Part shown: positions 1 to 12,341 of the stretch, in pieces
Layout of the letters: the number at the start of each line of letters is the position of its first letter
Position numbering within the stretch: the stretch's first letter is position 1
Source: Powellomyces hirtus
Lineage: Eukaryota; Chytridiomycota; Chytridiomycetes; Spizellomycetales; Powellomycetaceae
Length of the DNA stretch: 64,000 nt
Assembly: GCA_025526995.1 (NCBI GenBank)
Contig: JAHLKG010000016.1
Span: 1-64,000 of the forward strand
Direction of reading: 5' to 3'
Made by a program: the position numbers and the translations under genes
Notes under the pieces: generated by a model
What the model was told of the DNA's origin: nothing
Seen by the model: only the letters and a program-made list of their open reading frames with translations
The model's database searches: none

Positions 1-433
1 GGTCAGCAACAAACACGAGGTCGCGTAGCTCAAAAAGAGGAAACCACAATCCAGAGCACAAAACGCGTAACCCAACAGTGGGTACAGCGCAAATCCGGAA
101 CAAAACGCGTAACCCAACACAAACCCGAAATAGACGTGCTTGTTTCGGATAGGCTTTACGAGGGAAAAGAGTTGCTAATTCTGGTAATGATTTGCCACAA
201 AGAATTGACACGGGGAGATGCACAAGTTTTCTCGATTTCCAGCTGACTTTCCTTTCAACCTTTTGGAGAGAGTGGCTGTCTCAGATCTGAGAGAGAATCA
301 AGAGGCCAAGACCATGGCCAATCTCGCCATTGTCCTGGGCATCGGTATGGGAGAAAACTTGCCATCTTGAAAATGATTGACACACAGACGGATAAACTTT
401 TGAGATGTTGGCACACACACAAAGGCTGACAAA

Positions 434-775
434 ATTTTGAGATGTTGGCACAAGCACACACCGCATTTGCACAAGCTGAGCTGCATGTGCATACTCGGCA
501 CCAAATATGTGGATGTGCTGCGTATGCCGAAAATGCGCAATGCCGTTGAAATCTCTGTTTAAGAAAAAAAAAAAAAAAAAAAAAAACGGCAATTTTCTGT
601 TGTAGATCAATTTTGAGATGTCACAAGCACACACCGCAATTGCACCAGCAGAGCTGCATGTGCATACTCGGTACCAAATATATGGATGTGCTGCATATGC
701 TGATAACGTGCAATACCGTTGCACTCTCTGTGAGGGAAGAAAAGGACAACTTTCTGTTGTTGCTCGATTTGACCG
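434..775. repeat. Diverged ~177-bp tandem duplication
   Basis: Two adjacent copies begin with TTTTGAGATG at 434 and 611 and share the order of words such as GAGCTGCATGTGCATACTCGG and ATGTGGATGTGCTG-like segments. A partial third copy start lies near 398. The first copy contains an A-run (about 569-587) that is much shorter in the second. No coding function is visible; overlapping ORFs in both strands simply follow the repeat. Confidence 0.8.
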
Positions 776-1082
776 CGGAACGGTGCCTACGATTTCCCGT
801 TCCGTTCGTCTCTTTCTCCCACTTGCTTATCACGCGGAACGGTGCCTACGATTTCCCGTTCCGTTCGTCTCTTTCTGCCACTTGCTTATCACGCGGAACG
901 GTGCCTACGATTTCCCGTGCCGTTGGTCTCTTTCTGCCACTTGCTTATCACGCGGAACGATGCGTACGATTTCCGTTTCCCCCCGCTACTTCTCCACCTC
1001 CCTGTTCTCCACATTCCACTCCCCGTACAACATCTACTTTTTTTCCCGTTCCGTTCGTCTTTCTGCCACTTGCTTGTCACTG
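775..1082. repeat. 59-bp tandem repeat array
   Basis: Units begin with GCGGAACGGTGCCTACGATT at 775, 834 and 893 and, degenerate, at 952, giving an exact 59-bp period. Each unit also contains CCACTTGCTTATCAC. A partial unit reappears at about 1044-1082 after unrelated sequence. The array directly follows the 177-bp duplication, so 1-1.2 kb is a compound repeat block with no recognisable gene. Confidence 0.85.
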
Positions 1083-1478
1083 TCTCGAAAAGTCCACCAA
1101 AGTCAGACAGTTTGACAACAGTCCTAACCCCAAGTTGCTTAATGACAGTACATACTGTCATTCAATCAATATGGAAGAGATCTCCGGATCAGGTATGTTA
1201 CATCAGATTAACATCTAGCCTAGCCTAGCCTACGCCAGACCGCCAGACACTCGAACATGAAACTTTACATATTGAAGCTATGGGCGTGTGAACCCATATT
1301 CCCAATACCCACAACCAATAATCCGACGTAGAGATTACAGAAACAAAAAATATATAGCAGAATAAAAAAGAATACAAGGAAAACAAAACGACGAGGTCAA
1401 GGCGGGGGAAGGGAGCTTTTGAACTTCTTCGTGGAATACCCACAAAACGTCCGGTACCAACCCCCGCTCCGCCATTGT

Positions 1479-4317
1479 TTACCCTCCACCCTTACTCCTG
1501 ATCCCCTCAAAGTGCTCAATGACCTCGTATATCCGTGCCCGCTTGACCGGTTTCGTGATATACTCGTCCATGCCGCGTTGGAGTGCAGTCGCTACGTGAT
1601 CCTGTCGGGCATTTCCCGAGAGCCCGACAATGGGGATACGACTGCTAGGATGTCGGAGACGTTCCAGACGCCGGATCTCGCTGGTGGCCGTGAGACCGTC
1701 CATGACGGGCATTTGGATGTCCATAAAGATGAGATGTGCCCGTTCGTATTGCGAGAGTGCTTCGAGACCATTGTTGGCGATTAGGACCGTGTAGCCTTTG
1801 GATTGGAGGAAGCGGAGCATGATTCTTTGACTGTTGGTTGGTGAAAAGGGGTTTAGGGTTAGTGGAAGTCCGGCGAAGAAATACTGCAAGAAAACTTACT
1901 TGAGCTCGTTATCCTCCACAACCAAAATGGTCTCGATCTTCCTTTGGATCACATGAGCGGCCAAAGCCTTTTCCAAAACGTCCAAAGACCTGTGCGACGT
2001 CAACGACGAATTCGACTTCTCCCGCCAAGCAAGGGTCGGTGCAGCCGAATCCACAGGTTCGCCCTTGAACGTGAAAATGAACTCGGACCCCATCAATTTC
2101 TCGGTTTCCACCGAAATGGACCCGCCCATCAATTCCACCAGCCCTTTGGACAAAAACAAACCCAAACCCGATCCACCGTACTCGTGTGTCGTCGATGAAG
2201 GCTGCGCAAATCTCTGGAACAACATGGCCGCCTCCTCCGTCGTCAGTCCAATCCCAGTATCCTTGACCGAAACCCTCAACAACGTATGCTTCGGTTTCCG
2301 CTCAGCAATCTCCAACGCCAGCGTGATGTTTCCGCTATCCGTAAACTTGAGCGCGTTGGCAAGAAGGTTTACGACGATTTGGGAGAGGCGGTGTGGGTCG
2401 CCTTTGATTCGGATGTCGGAGATGGGGAAATTGAGACGAAGGTCGAGCCCTTTGCGCGTCGCTTGGGCTTCAAACATTTTTGCAACGTCTGCGAGTGTGG
2501 ATTTCGGATCGAATTCAATGTTTTCGAGCGTGATTTTGCCGAGTTCCAACTAAAAGAATGCAAGATGTAAGATTACCGGTTCTACCAAATGGTATTTTGA
2601 ATGTAAATGCTCCAAGCTACCTTTGACAAATTTAAAACATCGTCTGTGATGACCTTTTGATGAGCGACGCACTTTGAGATTGCGTGAACACACTCCTGAT
2701 CGAGCGTCAACTGCTCACGGAGTGAATGAACGCCCACCACGGTCATCGGAATCTTGTCCAGCGCAGCGCGACGAACTTCAAGACCCATCTCGAGCAATTC
2801 AACGTTGCCGTTGATACCATTTAGAGGATTTCGTAATTCATGGCACAAACTATCAATCCACTGGTCTTGTTGCTCTTTGTGTTTTTCCGCCTCTTCCGCT
2901 CGGTGTCTTTGATGTTTCTCCGCAGCCTCTTTGGCCTCCAACCGTTCTTTTTCGATATGCTTCAACTCGGTGATATCGAGGATGGTGTGGACGTATCCTC
3001 TCACGTTCCCGTCTTCATCCATGTTGGTGGCCGTCTCGCCGGCAACCCAGCGGAGCGATCCATCGGAAAGGACAAAGCGGTATTCGTATTTCCCGGTCAG
3101 AGTGCAATGTTGGCATTCGGAGAAGGGCCAGTCGCTTGCTAGGCGCTCGCGGTCCTCTGGGTGCACGGCGTCTTGCCAGCCGTTGATGCGGATTTCCACC
3201 TGGGACCTTCCGACGATTTCGCTGAATCGACGGTTGATGAAGAAGTCGTCGTCATCTCCAAATTCTATTCCGTAGACGCCAACGGGAAGGATGGATAAAA
3301 GAGTACGGTACACGTCTCGTTCCCGGCAGAGAGCTTCCTGAGCATGGTTGGACAAGACTTTGAGTGAGTTGTGAAGAGCGGCTTCGGCGGCTTTGCGACG
3401 CTCGATTTCCTTTTCGAGGGCCTTTGACTTTTGCATGAGAATCGCGACCATTGTATTTTGGTCCGCCGGGTTGTCCGCCAGATCCGAGAACCCTTCACCA
3501 GGGGTGACTTTCGAATGTGTCGAGCACACATTCAGAAACGCATCCTTGTGTGCCTGATCCCGAAAGTTGTTGAGGTTGTACCCGCAGAGCAGCGTGAACG
3601 AGTGCCGTTCCTGCAGCCCATTCCACAGTTCTTCAAGGTCGACTGATCTGTCGTATTGCCCACGGGCAGCAAGGATGTCGACGATTTCGCCAAACACGCA
3701 GATACGACCTTGATATTGGCGGTCGAGGCGGCGGATGAGGGTACCGACGAGCTCCTGGAACTTTGTTGCAGAAATGGTACCGTCTTTCAATTGAAGAACC
3801 GAGAGAAGCACATCCGAGTGCGTCGATGAGTGTCAGCTGCCCTTTCTGTTGCCTCTTTGCAACGTTGAAATCCACGTTCCGCCAACGTTGCCTCGACCCC
3901 CGCCAAATGCTCTTTTGTGGCAATGATAACAACCGCATCACGAGCAGTCAGAGCCGGTGCCACGAATCTAACGAGATAACGAGAGAAAGCGGTGAGCACA
4001 AACAAAAGGGCAGTCCACCAGTATCACCTACAACCACGACAAAAAAAAAAAAAAAGAAAAAAAAGAAAAAACTCACCCCACAACAATGTTGAACAAATAC
4101 TCCTCGGTCTCCCAAAACTGGAACAATATGGTCATGGCCGTCATGCCCATCACAGGGCGCTCCACCCTTGGCGACGTCGGTCAGGACGGCATCCTCGTAC
4201 CCAGGTAGACTCTCTTGGTAGGCAGGAGCGGTCGACGACCCCCTCGTCGGACGCGGCGGAGCTGTTCTCCTCGTCGACGAAAACCGCTGGTTGCTTTACG
4301 AGAGACGACGAGTGCAT
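1479..4317 (-). CDS. Hybrid histidine kinase: MEDS-PAS-HisKA-HATPase-receiver (5' part frame-disrupted)
   Basis: Two-component hybrid sensor kinase. From the N-terminus: a MEDS sensory domain (ATKEHLAGVEATLAERG, then ICVFGEIVDILAARGQ), a PAS domain (about 3050-3320 on the plus strand), a coiled linker, the HisKA H-box HELRNPLNGI, a HATPase with N-box NLLANALKF and G-boxes DTGIGL and GGSGLGL, and a receiver with EDNE, phospho-acceptor MDIQMPVMDG and the KP signature YITKPVK. The intact 3' exons are 2621..about 3812, 1900..2549 and 1479..1830; the introns use GTAGCT and GTAAGT donors and all junctions keep frame. An intron at about 3970-4078 lies inside the MEDS domain. Upstream of 3812 the MEDS homology continues, but only by changing frame near 3812, 3875, 4118 and 4235. 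The proposed start is the ATG at 4317. No membrane segment is seen, so it is probably cytosolic. It may be a damaged gene or carry assembly errors. Confidence 0.85.
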
Positions 4318-5534
4318 TATGTGTTTGTTCGCCGTGGGGGTATGTGGAGAGGGACGGAGGGGCTACAGTATGTGGAGAGACGGAAGTAAATGTGCAACGG
4401 GGCCTACTTCGGAGGGCGGGGGGAGCCGAGAGTTGGCCTTTGTATGCGTGGGGGACGTGTCTAGGTGGGTGGGGTAATGGGTGGGGTGCTCTGTGGGAGG
4501 CGTGCAAGTTTACCACGGGCGGGGAGAGCGAAGGGGAGCGCGTGGGAGAGTCAGTGCGTCTGGGCGCAGTCGATGACGATAAACAAAGCATTTCGTCGCA
4601 TTCGTCAGCATAAGCGGCACGTGCGCCTGACTCATCCTGCATCCATCCGCACGTGATTGACGAAGAGAGCGAAATGGGCACGTGAGGGAGGGCCCCTATT
4701 TTTAGAAACGCAAATTGAAAAGGGCACGAGTATGATATCGATAGGAACGCTGCGGCCATGACTGTGTCCTGCGCATAGAATAATACCTTAGCCGGTGACA
4801 GTGGCTTAGTCACGCGCCATCAATACTGACTCATAATACTACATCTGGGATCATACTGCAAGGTAATCCCTTGAATTTGCCCGTGTCTTTCTTCTCTTCA
4901 GTATTGCCCTTTGCTGGATGCGACCGTGAGGTGGCCATGCTCGTGAGGTTGCGACGGCCTCAAGGAGGAGGAAGCCGTCAGCAAACAGGTGGGCCGCTTG
5001 CGTCCTCTTTTTCAAAGCGCGGGAGAATCGCACACCCTATTTCCGGGTAGGAGTGTAAAGAAGAGGATTTTCGCGTGACGAGGTTGCAACGCCGACATTC
5101 GCTCAAACTTTTACATGCAAGAACAAAACTACCTCTCTGCCGTCCGGAGGCTGCGCAGAACCTTTTTTTTGAAGCTGATGGTGGTCAGAGAGCTATCCAA
5201 ACACGCCAGCTTTGCAGAGCCATGTTGTTTGTCGGAATTAGCAATTTTCCCAAATCTAGTCAATGCTCGGGGCCAGCTAACGCCCACTCTGCTTCCGTTG
5301 ATGAAGGGATATATCCACATGGTGGACGGATAGACAGATCCATACTATGTCCATCGAGGGCATCGCAATACAGTGCAACCTTTGCCTGTCTGGGTTTGGT
5401 GAGACGCATTATGCGGAACATCACCAGGGGAATTTTTGCGCAATAGAATAATTCAAACATTTCTCCCCATGAAAGAGGTATTGCAGCTTGGCTTTAGTTC
5501 TAGAGTGAGTGGTGGGTTGTGCTGGCGGCCGCTT
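4318..5534. other. Intergenic, no gene recognised
   Basis: Short ORFs occur on both strands but none shows a protein family, convincing splice structure or membrane pattern. The first part is the presumed promoter of the histidine kinase. Confidence 0.5.
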
Positions 5535-7020
5535 CTAAGCCTCTCCACTTTTGACAGCCGTCTTGCTCTTTTCAGCCGATAAGGCCTCTAGCGACTTTCT
5601 ATTCCCAGGCTTCTCCGCCTTCTGGGAAGCTATCATTGCCTGATTTATTTGAACTTGGGCAAGGACTTCGAAAGCACATTCTGCCGTCATCCATATGGTG
5701 CTCAGGAGGAGCGTAGCTGGAAGAACCCATCTGTTGGTTATAGCTGGGGTTGTAAAGAGTTTGTTATATGGGACACGAAAAGAGTTTGTTGATTCTCGAA
5801 AGTGTCACTTACAGTCTTCAGCCTGAGTGATCGCAACGAGACATATAGCGCAAACAAGCGTGATTCCCATGAGAATGTTATTTGTAACTCGCAAATGAGA
5901 CAAGGGGCTTGGCCGAGATAGGTCTATTGATTGCACATGCTTCAGACTATCTTCCGCTTTTTGGAGCTGAAATGCGCATATGAAAAAAGTTATTCGAGGG
6001 GTATCGGAAGATTCGAAACGTTACTCTTCTATACCGTTCGCGTGAAGACAACCAAGCCAATGAGTATGTACGCAGCTGGCTGACCGACGACAAGTCCCCA
6101 ATACACGGTAGAAGCTTTTCTAGAAGCAGCAGATACTTAGCATCGACCAGATGCGATTCGGTCGGTAGCCTTACCCATGCTTTGCCACATTATAACACCC
6201 CAGAACTATCAACATTGTAGTCCAAACGACCTGCAATCGAACAAACACATGAGAAGGCGGTTCCTTACGTTCCGCGGTCGCTGGCACAGTGTAACGCGGG
6301 CATACCGTAAAAGCACTCAGACCCCAAGAGGTCAGATTCCGGTGAAACGGTGTAATGAAGACCTTTGAGAATCTACAATGCGCCGTTAAACTTTGACGCG
6401 ATGATCTAGCCAGATGTTGAACGGACCTGATGGCCCCCGCACAGATCAACAAGCCGATCTTCAGTTGCGATAGCATGATTGCTAGATCGAAATGCAATTT
6501 GTAGGTTTCCGGAGTCCTCAACTTCAATGGATCAATGGTCCTGATCATTGGCATATCTATAAGCGTTGTCCACTCTCATTCGAGGAGCAGCGCCGTACCT
6601 TCCCCAGGAGACGTTGACGCAATCCCCTATGTTTGCTAGGACGGCAAGCAGTAGCAAAACCGAACGAGTGCGCCGCAAATGGGTCAGCCTCCACACAGCG
6701 ATTGCAAATGCAGTCGCGACTATCGGCCATGTTGTTCCCAGCAAGATGTTCGGGCCACCGTACTCGCCTAATCCCGTAATACGTTACATTATTTCAAAGA
6801 TACAGTTTTGCGATCCGTTGACTTACGGGCTCCTTTCTGGTAACCTGCTGTGGCATATTTCCCCTAGAAGGGAAGGCAAGGGAAAACTAGCGTTTGAACA
6901 ATGGTGGTATACTTGTTTCCTGTATAGGCCATTGCGCTATGCTAGCTGAAGCATCTTTCTACTGACCTGGAATAGGCCCAAAATGGTGGCATTTGCTGCG
7001 CAACTCTCGAAAGTTGTCAT
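5535..7020 (-). CDS. Seven-helix membrane protein, paralog of the 12728-14622 gene
   Basis: Unnamed multispanning protein, 314 aa from nine exons: 6967-7020, 6827-6863, 6599-6767, 6427-6540, 6306-6372, 6175-6230, 6035-6119, 5813-5966 and 5535-5743; the total is divisible by three. Seven hydrophobic segments are visible, the first around LLGTTWPIVATAFAIAVW, the second LLLLAVLANIGDCV, the sixth NNILMGITLVCAICLVAI and the last around LLSTIWMTAECAFEVL. The C-terminus is charged and lysine-rich. It aligns along its whole length with the gene at 12728-14622, including most intron positions; shared elements include Y-G-x-P before helix 1 and an AFEVL end to helix 7. The number and spacing of helices resemble a 7TM receptor, but no GPCR signature is recognised and the function is unknown. 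The gene has a short N-terminus (MTTFESCAANAT) compared with its paralog. Confidence 0.75.
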
Positions 7021-9880
7021 ATTTGCGAGGTGATCGAGTCCTGTGGTTGCTCCTTTGAGTGAGTCTCATGCGTGGAGAGCGGTGTGAGTGGTCTGTGTTT
7101 ATCTCAGCGCTCGAGGTTGATATTGAGGCACAGAAATGTGAATGAGGTAGATATGCAGGCGGCCGTTTGAGTTGCGCATTGATATTGCATTGTCGGAACC
7201 GTATTCCCGGAAGCTTGGTTCTAATCCAAATGCTGGCAACAAACCAATTACTAATCTAAACCATCCACCATAGTTGGCTATTGTCTAATCTGAAAGCTTG
7301 CCACTCTCGGTTTTTTGTGTCGGATTCTTGCGTCGCATAAGGTTCTACCCTTGTTTTTTTTTATGTGACAATGGTTTCTACAGTACGCACATGGATCAGA
7401 TGGCCGCCAGTGGCTGCAAGCCTTTATTCTGCGCTTCATAAGGCGAGCGGGCCAGGATCCAACTCGGCCTGGAAGTGCCATATAAATGTCAAACAGTAAA
7501 GTATGGCCGACGGCTTAGATGACTAGCAAAGCCCTACAGTGTGAATCTGTCCACTTGCTAAACTGACGCGCGAGAGAATGATCTCCGATGTCACGTAATA
7601 CCGTGGGTCTTCACGCGCCATGATTGTCACAACCATCTTCGCCTTCAAATCGCCCATCTAGGGCAATTCCTGACGTTCTTGCTCATCCTTTTCCTGCACT
7701 AGAGTTCATCCGCCAGCGATTCTCACCCACTTCACGCTCGAACGAAGGCTTCCAGCTGAGATACTCAACAAAGTGGTGGGTGGCGTGAGCCTGGTTGAAC
7801 CGTTCGTTCAATATCTTTCCGTTCGTTCGATATCTTTCCGAGCACCATACATTGAAGGCGTACTAAGGTATCTCTCACTCAATGGGCTTCTCTTCCGGTT
7901 TCCCACACAATGCCTCCTCTCCTCTGGTTATTCCTTATGTCCGCAGCCAGAACCCGGATAGACGCGCCGGATGTTTTGCGCCTACCGCTCAACTTACATA
8001 CAGCGATCTTTATTATTGAACACTCAGCACGCGATCCACTTAGTTCTTGAGCCGAACTCGTTTTCCCAGGACTGGGCTGAGGCCGATTGCGAATGTGTAC
8101 AAATGAAGATGGTGGAGGAACTAGTTGAGGCGGGAACCACGAATTCGACGTCAAAAACAATCAAGAGGCAAATGGAGTTCCTCCGCGCATCGCCCTACCG
8201 AAGACAGAGACCGCAAGGTTGCATACGGTATGCTTTGACTTTGAGCGGATGTTCTCAGAACTGCCGTCCCTCTTCTGTCGATATCCTATGCAGTATGATA
8301 CAGCGCCATGTTTGAGAGGCCTCCCGTTTTCGCTGACTGTTGGAGCCACCAAATTCCGGGCCTTTAACGATCCGGTTGTCACCTATGTGGCCATATTGAA
8401 GGATTCTGCTGAGTTGCACGATCGCTGGCGCGATGCGGTATGATCCATCACTTACAGCATTTGGGGTATCGATATTCTGAATCCAGAGTATACACTGTGT
8501 GACCATCGAGGGAAATGAAGATGGAATTGTTAGATTGACAGAAAGGGAGCAACTCTATCCGGGACTATTCGAAAAACCTGCTGCGGGAGGGGACGGAGGG
8601 CGTTGTCTCCAAGGCGGGGTGAGATGTCAAGGCATTTGTGTCAAGGCATTTGTGTCAAGGCATTTGCAAGGCATTTGTGTCAAGGCATGTGTGTCAAGGC
8701 ATTTGTGTCAAGGCATATGTGTCGAGGCATTTATGTCAAGGCATCTGTGTCAAGGCATTTGTGTCAAGTCATTTGTGCTCTATGAGCTCTATGAGGCTGA
8801 ACCTTTGTCGGAAGGCGCAAACTTTTTATCAAGTATGCGGTGGTGGAGCAACACAAGAGAAGACCTGATGGTGGTGTAGTTTGGTGACATGTATCTTTGA
8901 CATCATGGACAACCGATTTCGGTCACGAGATTGACTGCGTGACTGAAGCAAAGACCACCACCGTTGCCACACACTCCTGGATAACGAAAGAGGGTTTTGT
9001 CCCGCACAGAATGGACCATGTGGGTTTCATAGAAGGTGTATATCATTTGGCGCACAGGATTTCTCCCCCGCACTTCTGTTGTACCGGCTGCCGTCTGGAA
9101 CATGATGCCCTTAATTGCACTATGAGTTAGCCGTTGCAAACTGCAACCATTGGCAGTGACCTGTGTACTGTATGTATCTGAAATTCTCTGTTCATATCAT
9201 GAAGACTTGTGTTTTGATTGATGTTACTGGATTTGGTACGGGAATGACTTCATGATTGTTTTTGCGAGTTGTTCACGGAAGCTCATCATGTTTCCTCATG
9301 ATGCGCTTGCCCAAGTTGAATTGGACGCGCACAATGAACCCTATTCAAAAGGGGCCCATTGTTGCGGGTTGTTGATCCTACCCTGTCTCATGATCATCTT
9401 GGCGCTAAGGGAGAGTGAGCAACTGATGGAGAGCGGCGGGCAGATGGACGGTCAGAAGATGGCGGCGGGAAAATGAGTGGCAGGAGGATGAACGGCGGGA
9501 AGGTGGGCAATCTGATGAAGTCGAAGGGAAGCCTTTTTGAAGCCCGTCAAATATCGTAATCAAATCCCGTTCATCAGCATGGCGAAACAAGTGGGATGTT
9601 GGGTGGCGCGCACGATACTGTTATTGTTGCATCCGGGTGCAATAGATCCGGATGCATGAGGGTTGACGTGCAAAATGCGGCTGTTCAGATCGTTCGCCTG
9701 TGGGTCAGAATCTATTAAGATAGCCGGCTATGGGCCGACCATATCCACGCTGTTGATTGCCATGGGTTCAGTTGATCATTGGGATGACCACGGGTGTCAT
9801 TGGAATCAGATGTTCGGCAAGCAAGTAGAGATCCTGCCGCTACTACTTAGGGTCTGACCTATTACGACTCACCACTCTAT
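7021..9880. other. Gene-poor interval with minisatellite
   Basis: About 2.9 kb without a gene I can support. ORFs of 60-126 codons exist at 7971-8315 (+), 8219-8443 (+), 8897-9130 (+) and 9663-9857 (+), but none resembles a known family or forms a consistent spliced model. The 14-bp minisatellite sits at 8626-8776, and a G/A-rich, loosely repetitive stretch (GGCGGGAAGATGG-like words) at about 9420-9510. Confidence 0.5.
8626..8776. repeat. 14-bp minisatellite, 11 copies
   Basis: The unit GTCAAGGCATTTGT is repeated about eleven times with point variants (GCATGTGT, GCATATGT, GCATCTGT, GTCGAGG) and one 2-bp deletion in the third copy. Because 14 is not a multiple of three, translated frames alternate between CQGIC and VKAF-like peptides. 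The ORFs here are therefore repeat artefacts. Confidence 0.9.
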
Positions 9881-12341
9881 CTATGCATACATGCCATGGT
9901 CCGCACGTCCAACCCTCTCATCCAAATCCAGGACCAGATGCCCAACGTATCTCTTCGCCAAAACATCCACCGCAGCAGCCCGATCAATCCTCTCCACATC
10001 CGCGCCCAGCTCCGTCATGCTGTCCGCCGGCCGAATCACCTTGCTCGCGCCAAACTGGACGCTCCTGGGTGCGAGAGCCGCACATAGCTCGTCAGGGGTG
10101 GCATCACACATGCCGTCTAATGTTTTGAGCAAAGGCGATCCCGCAAGTGCATTAACGAATGCGAGATCGTCGCTGAGAAGATACAGGGCTCGCCGTGCCC
10201 CGGCGTTGCTGATGCAGGATAGACGGAGCGACGATGCGAGCCAGGTTGCGAGGATTAGGGATGTTCCGTATCCCGCACCGAGAATGAAACACATGGGCGC
10301 TGCGCTGACTCGAATGCGGTCCCCGCCGACATGGTCAACCTGAAAAACTAGATATAAACAAACGGGGAGAGACAGAGCGGTGAGCGAGGAGGCCCTGTTT
10401 TTGCACTACGATCGCCAACAGTTCAACGTGCCACACGTCAAATAAGCAAGTCAAGTCGCACCTTGCGTCGACAACACCCCGAGACCAAGCAAACCGGCTC
10501 CAAATAAGGCGGAGGCAACACCGGTACTGTGAACTCGCATCATAGTGAAGACGCCGACCCAGGAGAGAACGCGGACCGAGCGCACCTTAACAAAGAAGAG
10601 GGTTGGGAACCTTTAGTCAATCACATGGAACACGAAATGGAGCGCCAATTTGTCCTGTGTTCTTGTTTTTTTTCTTTCCCGCCGCCTACCCTCAAGATCT
10701 CTGCCAAAGTCGTGCGGTCAAGCGCGAGACGGGCAGCGGTGGTGGCGTAGAACGTGAAAAGCACGAGTTGCCCAACGGTGTAAGTTGCGACGGTCAACCC
10801 GATAAGACTGTGCAGTGCAATACATTTTGCTTCCGGTTAGCATACCCATGCAAAGCCCCTTCAGCATGACACCTCGCACGCCCTCCCGACACCTACCCAA
10901 ACATGGACCACCACATGGTGAGTTGATCAGTCACTTCAAAATTGAAATCCGTCACCGCAAAAGCAACGCAGGCCGCACACAAGATCGCAGTCACAGCCGG
11001 CAACACAGTCATCGAGCCCTCCGGCATAGCCCACCCTAACCATCCGAGGTGTGCCTTGGTATACAGCAATTTGTTCATCCCGCCCTTGACGGTTGTGGGG
11101 AACACGCTGCTCATGGCCCACCATATAAAATGATGCATGGATACCCATTTTTCGGTATCAGAGTCATTGCTGGCCAGATGGCGGTGTGCAAGCATGGAGT
11201 TTAACTCGCTCTTCATGCTCTCGAAGGATATTACCGCACCCGCTGCAATTCCGTGCATGGCGAGCTGGTAGCTCCCGCTCCAATCCACCGCCTCCTGAAA
11301 GCTCATTTCAACGTCCGCCGGGCAAGTCACGGGTTTGTCGTAGAACCCACATGCAGTTTCACCTTCTTCTGCTGCCGCTCCATCCGCCCCATCTTCCGTA
11401 GTACGCATGGGCATTGGTGGTGGCGGCGGAGCTACTTCGTTAAGGTTCGCGGTACTGTTGGCTGCAATCAGTCCTGTCAAATGAAGTCGCAACGTCATGA
11501 GATCCGTGACAAGTACCGACGCCGCGTCTTGGTCTCGCTTGGGTGCACCCATAGGATCACATTCATGCCCTAACGCCCGTCCTCTACGCACGAAATTCAT
11601 AACAGATGTTGGCGCGCCGGCAACACAGATCGCAATGGTCTTCTCCCCCGCTTCCATTTTCTTCTTCACTTCCTCGCCGGGGAACTTGGCGTCCTCATCC
11701 AACACCAATGTCCCGTTGCAACGCAGCTGACGGTCGCGGCGTAGACACCCCGCATTGGCGCCATTGCACATAATGACGCACGCCCATTCGATGTAGTGCA
11801 CGTCGACCCCACTCAACAGCTTGAGCGCGCTCTCGTCCGTGAACAAACCCCGTTGCAGCTCGCTCATTTCCGACTCGATCCGCCCGGAGAGACTCGATCG
11901 TTTGATTCGATGCACCATACTGGTCCGTTTCCGCTGCTGACCTTGTTCCGATGATGGGCCTCCCGCATTGGACGACGACGACAGGCGCTCCGCTAGCTCA
12001 GGCGTGAACTGGTAGGCCGGCACCGCGACTATCAACGTCGTACCGGGCTCCGCATCAGGGTGTTTCTGATTCTTTTCTTCGTCGTCGAAGCCTTCCTCTC
12101 CACTCCACTGCGCAATACACACTTTTTCCCATCCTTCTTTTGGTGTAATGCGAGCCCGATCTAACAGCGAACGGAAATGCGATGTCGACCGCGGAACGAC
12201 TAGTCGCCAGCCGTTGGGAGAGGTTGCCCATGGTCGGTCTTTGGGATTGAGGGATTCGACTACCTTGCGACCAAGCCCTGGTCGGTGTTTCTGGGGTTTC
12301 TCGCTGGCTCCGGTGGCGGACGCTGGGGTAATGGCACTCAT
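9881..12341 (-). CDS. Large multispanning membrane protein of unknown function
   Basis: Four exons (10897-12341, 10690-10807, 10462-10585, 9881-10347) give 717 aa with all junction phases matching. The N-terminal ~330 residues are hydrophilic: a short lysine/proline-rich start, a serine-rich linker (about residues 120-140) and a cysteine-containing segment (CVIMCNGANAGCLRRDRQLRC). A PPPPPMPM stretch and an acidic patch precede the membrane part. Hydrophobic segments follow, including VLPAVTAILCAACVAFAV, LIGLTVATYTVGQLVLFTF and FGAGLLGLGVL, then a further one around CFILGAGYGTSLILATWL. The C-terminal ~120 residues look soluble. I recognise no family. It lies between the two seven-helix paralogs and starts 386 bp from the divergently transcribed one, so they may share a promoter region; a functional link is inference only. 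Confidence 0.75.

Larger units (their letters stand above)
1..1478. other. Gene-free repeat block at window start
   Basis: Apart from the two repeat arrays I see no coding signal here. A short CTAGC-type repeat (TAGCCTAGCCTAGCCTA) lies near 1217-1233. ORFs in this stretch are repeat-driven or lack any recognisable family features. Confidence 0.6.

Noticed and set aside
8626..8776. CRISPR-like array
   Set aside because: Units are directly adjacent with no spacers, and the host is eukaryotic.
8499..8879. Cysteine-containing repeat proteins (CQGIC units) in three frames
   Set aside because: All arise from the 14-bp minisatellite; no splice or start context supports translation.
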